Shown: positions 1 through 6,664, counted from the stretch's first letter. The stretch is 9,671 nucleotides of DNA from Bacillota bacterium (GCA_023392535.1 JAEVYY010000021.1:1-9671); one strand, 5' to 3'. The notes: generated from the letters alone by a model not told the origin. Numbers and translations are program-made.

Positions 1-286
1 CAGCTGTATGATGCCGCTGGTATTTAGAGCATGTATTGTATGCTCTTATATACCACTGCGGCAAAATCCAAGCGGAAGCGTGCTGTGAATGAACTATGTT
101 GTGCATCCATTTTATCGAAAACCAGAAGGTGCAAATGGACACCTTCATGCTCTTATATACCACTGCAGCAAAATCCAAGCGGAAGCGTGCTACGAATGAA
201 CTAGGTTGTGCATCCATTTTATCGAAAACCCAAAGGTGCAAATGGATACCGTACCTAGTTTGATGAGCAACTGTATCGCTGCGCAT
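1..286 (-). CDS. Open frame through the tandem repeat, partial, doubtful protein
   Basis: An open frame starts at ATG 286-284 and runs 95 codons to the window edge with no stop. The in-frame TAG at 292-290 bounds it upstream. It begins MRSDTVAHQTRYGIHLHLW and later contains MDAQPSSFVARFRLDF, encoded by repeat copy 2. The repeat period of 107 nt is not a multiple of three, so the second pass through the repeat is read in another frame. Copy 1 also has its own short frame starting MDAQHSSFTARFRLDF and ending at a TAA after about 28 codons. I see no domain, signal peptide or clear ribosome binding site. Two of the seven differences between copies change residues early in that peptide (H to P, T to V), which does not suggest strong coding constraint. 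It is most likely a translated non-coding repeat, not a protein gene. Confidence 0.2.
   Translation of the reverse strand, partial: MRSDTVAHQTRYGIHLHLWVFDKMDAQPSSFVARFRLDFAAVVYKSMKVSICTFWFSIKWMHNIVHSQHASAWILPQWYIRAYNTCSKYQRHHTA
40..250. repeat. Two tandem ~104-nt direct repeats, period 107 nt
   Basis: Positions 40-143 and 147-250 align without gaps and match at 97 of 104 bases. Both begin ATGCTCTTATATACCACTGC and end with GGTGCAAATGGA followed by CACC or TACC. The differences are at 60/167, 85-86/192-193, 97/204, 124-125/231-232 and 140/247. Three bases (TTC, 144-146) separate the copies. The repeat lies downstream of hcp, close to its stop codon, and has no recognisable transposase. It may belong to a dispersed intergenic repeat family of this genome, which this single window cannot show. 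Confidence 0.9.
199..260. repeat. Large imperfect inverted repeat in repeat copy 2
   Basis: An outer arm AACTAGGT (199-206) pairs perfectly with ACCTAGTT (253-260). An inner arm ATCCATTT (212-219) pairs perfectly with AAATGGAT (240-247). Five unpaired bases on each side separate the two stems, and the inner loop is 20 nt. In copy 1 the inner pairing is mostly kept (TCCATTT with AAATGGA), and a separate 7-bp stem GAAGGTG/CACCTTC forms at 125-131/140-146. No T-run follows on the minus strand, so it is not a classic intrinsic terminator, though it is the strongest structure near the 3' end of the hcp transcript. Confidence 0.6.
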
Positions 287-318
287 AAACTATGTTCGAT
301 ATCCATTTTATCAAAATA
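285..318. repeat. Degenerate third fragment of the repeat
   Basis: The stretch AAACTATGTT (287-296), followed by ATCCATTTTATC and AAAA, resembles positions 91-120 of repeat copy 1 (GAACTATGTT, then ATCCATTTTATCGAAAA). The similarity fades on both sides. It looks like an older or truncated copy, or the conserved edge of the element, ending about 22 nt from the hcp stop codon. Confidence 0.55.
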
Positions 319-340
319 TTACACTGCACACATTTAAATC

Positions 341-1924
341 TTATCCCAATATTTTTTTGAGATCTTCTTCCGGTGTACTGATTGGTGCTATATTATAATT
401 TTCTACCAAATAATTTAATACATTCGGTGAGATAAATGCAGGAAGTGTTGGTCCCAAATATATATTTTTAATTCCTAAATATAATAGAGTCAATAGAATG
501 CACACTGCCTTCTGCTCATACCATGACAGTACCATGGAAAGTGGTAATTCATTCACTGTACATTCAAATGCCTCCGCCAAAGCAACTGCAACTTTAATCG
601 CACTGTAAGCATCATTACACTGACCCATATCCATAATTCTTGGTAGGCCTCCAATTTCACCCAAATCCAAATCATTAAAACGGTACTTACCGCAAGCAAG
701 AGTAAGAATCACAGTATCATTTGGTGTCTGTTTTACAAATTCGGTATAGTAATTTCTGCCTGTTTTAGCTCCATCGCATCCTCCAACCAGAAAGAAATGT
801 TTGATTGCACCCTCTTTTACTGCATTGATCACTTGATCCGCTACTGATAAAACAGTTCCGTGTCCAAAACCAGTGGTAACCTCATTTCCGCCGTTAATTC
901 CAGTAAAATCCTGCGCAGTTTCATAACCTCCCAAGCTAAGTGCTTTTTCAATAACTGGTGTAAAATCTTTCTCTTCTCCAACATGAACCATTTCAGGATA
1001 AGATACTACTTCGGTTGTGAAAACCCTGTCCGCATAGCTTTGCATTACAGGCATTAAACAGTTGGTCGTATATAGAATAGGTGCCGGTAATTGATCAAAT
1101 TCTTTTTGCTGATTCTGCCAAGCAGTACCAAAATTGCCTTTTAAGTGTGTATATTTTTTTAACATCGGATAAGCATGTGCTGGCAACATCTCTCCATGCG
1201 TATAGATATTAATGCCTTTTCCTTCGGTCTGCTCTAACAGTAACTTCAAATCTAAAAGATCATGGCCGGTGATGACAATGAATGGTCCTTTCTCTACTGT
1301 CAATGTAACTTTTAAAGGTATCGGAGTACCAAATGTCTGTGTATTTGCCCGGTCAAGCAATTCCATGCATTTTAAATTTACGGCTCCTACTTCCAAAACA
1401 ACAGGTAGCAATTCTTCCATACCAGCCACAGAGCCAATCCTATCAAGTGCTTTATAGAAAAAGTGATTTACTTCATCATCCTCGTAACCAAGCACCGCCG
1501 CATGATATGCATACGCTGCCATTCCTCTGATTCCAAACAAAATGAGGGATTTTAAGGAACGAATATCCTCTGTATCACCCCAAAGATTTTTCATATCATA
1601 ATCTTCATCATCTTTCCCAGTACCATTTTCATATTCTGAAATCATTACCCGTTTTCTATTTCTTACTTTTTCAATCAGTACTTTTAGGGTTTCATCATTA
1701 AAACTAACATTTGTAATCGTAGTAAATAATGCCTCTACTATCAGCTTTGTAGTAATCTCACTTCTATTCTTTCCACACGCTCTTACTAGTCCTACTAACG
1801 CTCCTGTTAATTCATCCTGTAAATTAGCTGTACTTGCGGACTTTCCGCATACTCCTGCGCTTCCTGTACAGCCTTGGCACCCTGCTGTCTGCTCACATTG
1901 AAAACAAAACATCTTCTGTTCCAT
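341..1924 (-). CDS. hcp: Hydroxylamine reductase / hybrid-cluster protein
   Basis: This 527-residue protein is a cytoplasmic iron-sulfur enzyme that reduces hydroxylamine in vitro and acts as a nitric oxide reductase in several bacteria. The N-terminal cysteines C7, C10, C19 and C26 fit the ligands of the first cluster, probably [4Fe-4S] as in anaerobes. An extra C16 lies between them. All eight hybrid-cluster ligands appear in order: H221 (TGHD), E245 (HGEM), C289 (TTNC), C383 (GGCDGAKTGR), C411 (ACGKYR), C436 (GQCNDAYSA), E470 and K472 (WYEQKA). Length and ligands indicate an intact, active protein. The ATG at 1924 has an AGGGAG-type ribosome binding site 8 nt upstream; an in-frame ATG four codons on would also keep every ligand. 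The cupin gene ends 24 nt upstream, so the two probably share a transcript. No hcr-type reductase partner is visible, so the electron donor is unknown. Confidence 0.96.
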   Translation of the reverse strand: MEQKMFCFQCEQTAGCQGCTGSAGVCGKSASTANLQDELTGALVGLVRACGKNRSEITTKLIVEALFTTITNVSFNDETLKVLIEKVRNRKRVMISEYENGTGKDDEDYDMKNLWGDTEDIRSLKSLILFGIRGMAAYAYHAAVLGYEDDEVNHFFYKALDRIGSVAGMEELLPVVLEVGAVNLKCMELLDRANTQTFGTPIPLKVTLTVEKGPFIVITGHDLLDLKLLLEQTEGKGINIYTHGEMLPAHAYPMLKKYTHLKGNFGTAWQNQQKEFDQLPAPILYTTNCLMPVMQSYADRVFTTEVVSYPEMVHVGEEKDFTPVIEKALSLGGYETAQDFTGINGGNEVTTGFGHGTVLSVADQVINAVKEGAIKHFFLVGGCDGAKTGRNYYTEFVKQTPNDTVILTLACGKYRFNDLDLGEIGGLPRIMDMGQCNDAYSAIKVAVALAEAFECTVNELPLSMVLSWYEQKAVCILLTLLYLGIKNIYLGPTLPAFISPNVLNYLVENYNIAPISTPEEDLKKILG

Positions 1925-1948
1925 CTTTACATCTCCCTCTTTCTTTTA

Positions 1949-2299
1949 TTATATTTTATTCATTGGAAATACTACCAATAAAACCATCTTAAATGCTTCA
2001 TTTGCATATACCGAATGTGGTTTTTTAGCTGGCATAATCAGGGTTTCTCCTCGCTTTAAAACATACTCTGTTCCATCTACCGTAAATTTTCCAACCCCTT
2101 CCAGTACTGTTACCATCGCATCTCCTTCAGAATCATGCGTCCCGATTTCCTCATCTTTATCAAAGGCAAATATCGTAACACTTATCGCTTTGTTCTGTGC
2201 TAACGTTTTGCTCACTACTTGCCCTTTTTGAGTCGACACCTGTTCTGCCAGTGTGAAAATTTCTTCATGATTCAAATTCTTTATCAGACACTGCGACAT
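1949..2299 (-). CDS. Small single-domain cupin, hcp partner
   Basis: This 116-residue protein is a one-domain cupin. Motif 1 is the stretch after G53: H55, then G59-D60-A61 and the turn VLEG at 65-68. Motif 2 is the RGETLIMPAKKPH stretch with H95. The segment FKMVLLVVF closes the barrel. The second His of the usual HxH pair is replaced (H55-D-S57), so metal binding would rest on H55, H95 and perhaps D60, a pattern I recall from a common bacterial cupin family with H..GDA and PH motifs. The biochemical role is unknown. The position just ahead of hcp suggests a part in nitrosative or redox stress, by inference only. The start ATG has GGAGG at 2307-2311, 7 nt upstream. It is the first gene of a two-gene unit. 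Confidence 0.85.
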   Translation of the reverse strand: MSQCLIKNLNHEEIFTLAEQVSTQKGQVVSKTLAQNKAISVTIFAFDKDEEIGTHDSEGDAMVTVLEGVGKFTVDGTEYVLKRGETLIMPAKKPHSVYANEAFKMVLLVVFPMNKI

Positions 2300-2325
2300 A
2301 CCTACACCTCCAATTCGTTTGTTTC

Positions 2326-2361
2326 TAAAAATACTATACTATAATAGCTTTTTAATTTCCG
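2326..2361 (-). promoter_or_regulatory. Candidate cupin-hcp promoter
   Basis: The minus strand reads GCTATTATAGTATAGTAT across 2348-2331. TATAGT at 2338-2333 is the best placed -10 box and predicts a start near 2326 and a leader of about 27 nt. The hexamer 17 nt upstream (CGGAAA, 2361-2356) is a poor -35 and touches the palindrome, as expected for an activator-dependent promoter. TATTAT (2346-2341) and an overlapping TATAGT (2343-2338) are alternatives. Confidence 0.5.
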
Positions 2362-2375
2362 TTGTTTTTACAACG
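2360..2375. promoter_or_regulatory. CRP/FNR-type palindrome upstream of cupin-hcp
   Basis: CGTTGT and ACAACG form a perfect 6-bp inverted repeat around a 4-nt TTTT centre. Half-sites spaced by four bases are typical of CRP/FNR-family regulators. HcpR, a member of that family, is the known regulator of hcp genes in many anaerobes. The centre at 2367.5 falls at -41.5 if the -10 box at 2338-2333 is used, the usual place for class II activation. The regulator itself is not in the window. Confidence 0.6.
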
Positions 2376-2392
2376 TACTTGATTATTTAAAT

Positions 2393-2427
2393 AAAAAAAA
2401 TAGAAAGCGTTATTCTTTCTATTTTTT
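2393..2427. terminator. Bidirectional intrinsic terminator
   Basis: TAGAAAG (2401-2407) and CTTTCTA (2415-2421) form a perfect 7-bp stem with a 7-nt loop. An A-run (2393-2400) lies on one side and a T-run (2422-2427) on the other, so a U-tract follows the stem on either strand. It lies about 50 nt after the DUF1624 stop codon and insulates that gene from the cupin-hcp promoter. Confidence 0.75.
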
Positions 2428-2476
2428 AATGTCGTATTTGTATTTGAAAAAATCTCAAACTATATTTTTTATTAAT

Positions 2477-3205
2477 CTACCGAAACCATAATATTAAAAA
2501 TACATAAATCACAGGTTGATGCAGCAAATAAATAAGTAAAGAATGCCTGCCAATAAACTCTATTACATTGATTCCTTTGTGAGAAAAAAGAAACATTTTA
2601 TTTTTTTGACTTATAATATGATACAAAAAATAACCTGCGATAAATAAAAATATCCAGGGAAAAAGTGAAAAATAATCTGTAGATTCAAAATGTGGTCCGG
2701 GAAATCCTAGATACGCTGTAAAATCGTTTTTATAGAAAAAAGAAGGTATTTTTATTATATTCAAGTTTTCAAATCCAATATAGCCAGTATTTATATTTCG
2801 TAATAAAAAAAATAATAGACTACTCATACAAATTCCAACTACTGGAGATATCTTAACAAATATTTTTTGCAAAGGAATCATAAGAAGCATACTGGAGCCA
2901 AGCAATGTCAAAATTCCAAACATGACCTTCTGCTCTGAAACAAAAATTGTGGTTACCACGGAAATTATAATACCTGCTGCAAAGATTAAAACCCCTCTTT
3001 TCCACTGATTTTTTCCCATTGACCAGCAAAATCCGGAAAGTAGTATAAAAATCCAACATATCACTTGTTGCCATACATAACCGATGCCATATTCGAACCA
3101 CAACCATTTAACACCAGTTATGTAAACAACATCCCATACGAAATGATATAAAATCATACTGATTATATTAATTCCCCTAACTGTATCTAATACATAGTAT
3201 CTCAT
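2477..3205 (-). CDS. DUF1624 / HGSNAT-like membrane protein
   Basis: From the chosen start this is a 242-residue integral membrane protein of the DUF1624 family, related to the catalytic domain of heparan-alpha-glucosaminide N-acetyltransferase. About seven hydrophobic segments lie near residues 12-31, 44-62, 71-89, 95-113, 119-137, 179-198 and 222-241. Family-like motifs are LDTVRGINIISMILYH (H21), FGILTLLGSSMLLMIP, FSLFPWIFLFIAGYF and IGRHSLLIYLLHQPV. The likely role is acyl transfer to a cell-surface or envelope glycan; the substrate is unknown. The ATG at 3205 has AGGGGA at 3220-3215 with a 9-nt spacer. An in-frame GTG at 3247 would add 14 polar residues with no better ribosome binding site. 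It is separated from ptsI by about 90 nt and followed by a terminator, so it is probably its own unit, not part of the sugar pathway. Confidence 0.85.
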   Translation of the reverse strand: MRYYVLDTVRGINIISMILYHFVWDVVYITGVKWLWFEYGIGYVWQQVICWIFILLSGFCWSMGKNQWKRGVLIFAAGIIISVVTTIFVSEQKVMFGILTLLGSSMLLMIPLQKIFVKISPVVGICMSSLLFFLLRNINTGYIGFENLNIIKIPSFFYKNDFTAYLGFPGPHFESTDYFSLFPWIFLFIAGYFLYHIISQKNKMFLFSHKGINVIEFIGRHSLLIYLLHQPVIYVFLILWFR

Positions 3206-3268
3206 TTTACAGTTTCCCCTAACCATGTAAAAATTGTATGATTGCACAAATTTTATTACACTATTTCC

Positions 3269-3274
3269 ATTATA
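3269..3274 (-). promoter_or_regulatory. Candidate -10 box for the DUF1624 gene
   Basis: A perfect TATAAT on the minus strand (in CATAGTATAATGG) sits 64 nt upstream of the chosen start codon, in the gap after ptsI. I see no good -35 at 16-18 nt, so strength is uncertain. No terminator is visible between the ptsI stop and this box, so read-through from the PTS genes is also possible. Confidence 0.4.
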
Positions 3275-3298
3275 CTATGTTTGTCCTATTTTTATTCC

Positions 3299-4912
3299 TT
3301 ATGGCAGTTCCCTGATTAGCTTGCGTATTGGTAAAATGCATGTTGGTGACACAGACAATTCATCAATCCCCATTTCAATAAAGGACTGAGTCAGCGTAGT
3401 ATCTGCCCCCAGCTCACCACAAATTCCGACCCAACAGTTATTTTTATGTCCATTATCAATTACCATCTGAATCATTCGTAAAACAGCTTCATGATGGGAA
3501 TCATAAATAGAATCCAGCTTACTATTCTGCCTGTCAATCGCCAATGTGTACTGAGTCAGATCATTGGTTCCAATACTAAAAAAATCCACTTCTTCTGCTA
3601 ATCGCTCACTTATCATTACCGCTGCTGGTGTTTCAATCATAATACCCTGTTCTATTTTTGTAAATGGATAATTTTCTTTTTTCAGTTCTTCCTGAACTTC
3701 TTTTACTAATTCTTTTATCTTTCTAACCTCATTCAGAGAGATGATCATTGGATACATGACCGCTATATTTCCAAAGGCACTGGCTCTAAATATAGCACGT
3801 AATTGTGTTTTAAATAGTTCCGTATCTTGTAAGCATATCCGAATAGCACGATAACCCATCGCTGGATTTTCTTCCATACCTAAGTTTAAATAAGGCACCT
3901 GTTTATCCGCCCCTATGTCAAGTGTCCTGATAATTACTTTTTTTCCACTCATACGTTCTGCTACTGTTTTATAAGCCTGAAATTGTTCCTCTTCTGTTGG
4001 CAGATGAGACGATTCTAGGTACAGAAATTCACTACGAAACAGACCAATTCCTTCCCCATCATTTAACATCACGTTGCCAATATCTGATATACTTCCAATA
4101 TTCGCATATAAGTTTATTTTTTTTCCACTTTTTGTTATGGTTTCTTTTCCTGTCATAGTACGAAGCACGGTTTTCTTTTCTTCCTCTTTTTGAATCAATG
4201 CTTCATATTCCTTTATCGTATTTTCATCGGGGTCAATGATAAGTAATCCTTTATATCCATCTACAATTCCAATTTTTCCGTTATCCTCTTTTGTATATTC
4301 CAGATTTATAAGCGCTGGTATATTCATTGTCCTTGCCAAGATAGCAGTATGTGAATTACTGGATCCAAATCGTGTGATAAATGCCAGCACTTTACTTTTG
4401 TCAAACTGTATGGTCTCACTCGGTGCCAGGTCTTCCGCTAAAATGATGACAGGCTCACTGGTAATTAAATTGTTTTCTTTTTTTTCTAATAATACATTGA
4501 CGATTCTTGAAGAAATATCCTTTACATCAGCTGCTCTCGCCTGCATATATTCATCATTCATTTCTGTAAACATTGCAGAAAAATTATCGCCGGTGACTGC
4601 TACTGCATACTCTGCATTTACATTTTGAGTCTTAATTATATTTTTAATAGAATCCTGATAATCTTCATCCGAAACCATCATCTGATGGACTTCAAAGATT
4701 GCTGCTCCCGATTCTCCGATTTCTTCTTTTGCTTTTTCATACAATTCCTGTAGTTGTATCGTGGCCTGCTCGCAAGCCCTTAAAACTCTATCTATCTCTG
4801 CTCCAGCATCTAGGATATGTCTTCTTTTGATATTCTGAGCATCTTTTTCAAAAATAGCTATTTTTCCAATTGCAATACCCGCAAAAACAGATTTTCCTGA
4901 TATTCTTTTCAT
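3299..4912 (-). CDS. ptsI: PTS enzyme I (PEP-protein phosphotransferase)
   Basis: Enzyme I takes phosphate from PEP onto a histidine and passes it to HPr in the cytoplasm. The 537 residues hold the usual three parts: an N-terminal HPr-binding helical domain (about 3-125), the phosphohistidine swivelling domain (about 150-223) with active H188 in SSNSHTAILART, and a PEP-binding barrel (about 260-537). Barrel motifs are GIGLFRSEFLYL (R293), RTLDIGADK (R329), IETPAA (E427), GTNDLTQYTLAIDR (from 448) and the catalytic cysteine C498 in GICGEL. All expected catalytic residues are present. The protein is some 30-40 residues shorter than E. coli enzyme I. The active-site loop reads GSSNSH where GGxTSH is more usual. 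The ATG has an AAGGA-type site about 8 nt upstream. It follows HPr by 20 nt and closes the PTS operon. A second, housekeeping copy may exist elsewhere. Confidence 0.96.
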   Translation of the reverse strand: MKRISGKSVFAGIAIGKIAIFEKDAQNIKRRHILDAGAEIDRVLRACEQATIQLQELYEKAKEEIGESGAAIFEVHQMMVSDEDYQDSIKNIIKTQNVNAEYAVAVTGDNFSAMFTEMNDEYMQARAADVKDISSRIVNVLLEKKENNLITSEPVIILAEDLAPSETIQFDKSKVLAFITRFGSSNSHTAILARTMNIPALINLEYTKEDNGKIGIVDGYKGLLIIDPDENTIKEYEALIQKEEEKKTVLRTMTGKETITKSGKKINLYANIGSISDIGNVMLNDGEGIGLFRSEFLYLESSHLPTEEEQFQAYKTVAERMSGKKVIIRTLDIGADKQVPYLNLGMEENPAMGYRAIRICLQDTELFKTQLRAIFRASAFGNIAVMYPMIISLNEVRKIKELVKEVQEELKKENYPFTKIEQGIMIETPAAVMISERLAEEVDFFSIGTNDLTQYTLAIDRQNSKLDSIYDSHHEAVLRMIQMVIDNGHKNNCWVGICGELGADTTLTQSFIEMGIDELSVSPTCILPIRKLIRELP

Positions 4913-4932
4913 GAATAATTTCCTTCCGTTTC

Positions 4933-5190
4933 CTAAAGATTTGCCTTGAAAAAGTCTTTTAAGATCATATAATCTGACTCTTCCGTATCTCCTTCAATGG
5001 TAATCGTAACTTCCTCATTCTTCTTCACGCCAAGAGCCATAACTGCAAATATTTTCTTTGCACTCCCTTTTTGCCCATTTTTATCAATCATAATAACACT
5101 CTTCAATTTCTCTGCTTCTTTCACCAAGAGCCTTGCAGGCCTTGCATGAAGCCCTTCTTCATCTGTTACCACATATTTAAAACTTTTCAT
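4933..5190 (-). CDS. ptsH: HPr-family phosphocarrier lacking Ser46
   Basis: An 85-residue HPr that accepts phosphate from enzyme I on H15 (EEGLHARPARLL) and hands it to IIA. The length and fold pattern match HPr. At the position of the regulatory Ser46 the sequence reads AKKIFAVMALG, with Lys at 46. HPr kinase could therefore not phosphorylate it there, and it should not act as a CcpA co-repressor. I recall similar KK-[IL] sequences in other clostridial HPr proteins, so the trait may be lineage-wide. The ATG at 5190 has AGGAG at 5200-5196. A longer frame from 5247 begins inside a perfect hairpin and adds 19 residues unlike HPr, so it is rejected. It lies between IIC and enzyme I, whose start is 20 nt downstream. 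Confidence 0.93.
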   Translation of the reverse strand: MKSFKYVVTDEEGLHARPARLLVKEAEKLKSVIMIDKNGQKGSAKKIFAVMALGVKKNEEVTITIEGDTEESDYMILKDFFKANL

Positions 5191-5213
5191 AACGTCTCCT
5201 ATCTTCTTATAGC

Positions 5214-5249
5214 AAATGTGTAGCACAGAATTTTTTGTGCTACACATTT
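5214..5249 (-). promoter_or_regulatory. Perfect 14-bp intercistronic hairpin between IIC and HPr
   Basis: AAATGTGTAGCACA (5214-5227) and TGTGCTACACATTT (5236-5249) are exact reverse complements around an 8-nt AT-rich loop. In the transcript the stem starts 18 nt after the IIC stop codon and ends 23 nt before the HPr start codon. The bases after it (GCTATAAG) contain no U-tract, so it is not a standard terminator. It may protect the 3' end of the IIA-IIB-IIC message, act as a processing site, or partly attenuate transcription into HPr and EI. Confidence 0.8.
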
Positions 5250-5267
5250 TCTGTTAATCTTTCTGTA

Positions 5268-6314
5268 TTAATCTTCCTGTTGCTCTTCATCCATCGCTAG
5301 CTCATCTGTCGATGGTGCTTTTTTGAATACTAATATTAAAGCACAGCTTACTGCTGATCCTATGATTAGTGCCAAAGTTAACATAATTGGTTTATTACAT
5401 AATGCAACAACGAAATAACCTCCATGCGGAGCGGCCATGGTACAGCCAAATAAGTATGAGCTAATAGCTCCTACTGCACCACCTGCCATAAAGCACGGGA
5501 TATAAAGCAATGGATTACCAGTAGCAAATGGGATCGCAAACTCAGAAATCATAGCCAATCCACCTACAAAGCATCCTCCTGTGGCATCTCGTTCTGTTCT
5601 TGTAAATTTCTTTTTTGCTATCATCATTGCTAAAGCAAGAGATAATGGTGGAACCATGGAAGCCACAAAATTGGCTGCCATAGGTGCATTATTACCTGCT
5701 GCCTGTGTTGCAAGTGCAAAGGCATAAGCTGCTTTATTAACAGGTCCACCCAAATCAAAAGCTAACATTGCCCCTTGTACCAGACCAAGTACTACAAGAG
5801 CACTTCCCTGTAATCCACTTAAGAAATTCAGCATTCCCTGATTAATCGCTGCAATTGGCCCACCTAAAACGATTTCCATAATAAATCCAATTAAAAGTGT
5901 TCCAACAACCGGTATGATCAAAGTAGGAAGTAAAGATCTCAAAGCACGTGGCAATGGGATTTTTTTAAGCCCCTGTACAAGATACCCTGCAATAATACCT
6001 CCAATCAATGCTGCTAAGAATCCACCGCCAATATTATCGGCACAGATTCCAGCGATCATACCCGGAAGGATCGCCGGTTTATCTCCAATGGAAAAAGCCA
6101 CATAGGCCGCCATTATAGGTACCATCATACCAAAAGCATCTTTGCCCCACCAAAAGATTCTAGACCAGAACCCAGTTTCACTTTGTGTTACTGCAACCGC
6201 TCCGCCACCTGCAAAACCGATAGCTACTAAAATACCTCCCGCTACAACAAATGGAAGCATGTAAGAAACACCTGTCAATAAAGACTGTTTAATATCTTTT
6301 AATACCTCATTCAT
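5268..6314 (-). CDS. PTS fructose-family permease, IIC subunit
   Basis: This 348-residue membrane protein is the IIC channel of a fructose-family PTS, which moves the sugar inward while IIB phosphorylates it. It has about nine to ten hydrophobic segments. Family motifs are SYMLPFVVAGGILVA (17-31), GDKPA (77-81), FDLGGPVNKAA (186-196), ISEFAIPFATGNP with E258, and AAPHGG (294-299). The charged tail (DELAMDEEQQED) is cytoplasmic. The ISEFAIPF segment differs from the ITEGAIPF I expect in true fructose permeases, so the sugar may not be fructose. IIC is free-standing, unlike FruA where IIB and IIC are fused, which resembles the split fructose-like Frw/Fry systems of E. coli. The ATG at 6314 has AAGGAAGG 8 nt upstream. 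A TTG nine codons earlier overlaps that site and is rejected. IIB ends 34 nt upstream. Confidence 0.93.
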   Translation of the reverse strand: MNEVLKDIKQSLLTGVSYMLPFVVAGGILVAIGFAGGGAVAVTQSETGFWSRIFWWGKDAFGMMVPIMAAYVAFSIGDKPAILPGMIAGICADNIGGGFLAALIGGIIAGYLVQGLKKIPLPRALRSLLPTLIIPVVGTLLIGFIMEIVLGGPIAAINQGMLNFLSGLQGSALVVLGLVQGAMLAFDLGGPVNKAAYAFALATQAAGNNAPMAANFVASMVPPLSLALAMMIAKKKFTRTERDATGGCFVGGLAMISEFAIPFATGNPLLYIPCFMAGGAVGAISSYLFGCTMAAPHGGYFVVALCNKPIMLTLALIIGSAVSCALILVFKKAPSTDELAMDEEQQED

Positions 6315-6348
6315 TAAAAATACCTTCCTTTCTCCACTCAAAAAACTA

Positions 6349-6645
6349 CTATTTTAAGATAACGTCAGGATTCCTGATAACATCATGAGGTGAAAATTGT
6401 TTGATCTTATCCTTTGGAAAATCCTTAAAACGCTCAGCCTTTGTTATCCCAACGTCGTTTGCATATACTAAGAGATCTGCACTGGCTATATCTGTTTTTG
6501 ATAGCTGATTCTCAATCCCAAGTGCCCCCTGAATCTCTACTTTACAAGTATGTCCATTTTTCTTGCATACTTTTTTAATTGCTTCTGCAGACATATATGA
6601 GTGCGCGATTCCTGTCGCGCAAGATGTTACGGCAATTATAAACAT
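6349..6645 (-). CDS. PTS fructose-family IIB subunit
   Basis: The 98-residue free-standing IIB domain receives phosphate from IIA on C9 and passes it to the sugar held by IIC. The phosphate loop is VTSCATGIAHSYMSAEAI, with C9 at the active site; the residue after it is Ala where CPTG is more common. The rest matches the small fructose IIB fold, with ADLLVYANDVGI in the second half. The start ATG has a strong AAGGAGG about 6 nt upstream. It lies 19 nt after IIA and 34 nt before IIC and is part of the same transcript. Family membership is clear from the loop and length. Sugar specificity cannot be read from it. Confidence 0.93.
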   Translation of the reverse strand: MFIIAVTSCATGIAHSYMSAEAIKKVCKKNGHTCKVEIQGALGIENQLSKTDIASADLLVYANDVGITKAERFKDFPKDKIKQFSPHDVIRNPDVILK

Positions 6646-6664
6646 TGTAATCCTCCTTTCTTTC

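Noticed and set aside
40..250. CRISPR array
   Set aside because: There are only two units of over 100 nt with a 3-nt gap, so there are no short repeats and spacers.
2401..2416. cre-like sequence around AGAAAGCGTTATTC
   Set aside because: It fails at the outer conserved bases and is fully explained by the terminator stem and loop.
4933..5247. A 104-residue version of HPr starting at 5247
   Set aside because: Its first codons lie in the perfect hairpin, the extra 19 residues are unlike HPr, and AGGAG fits the ATG at 5190.
6315..6341. TTG start nine codons upstream for IIC
   Set aside because: The added codons cover the ribosome binding site of the ATG at 6314, and the family start matches that ATG.
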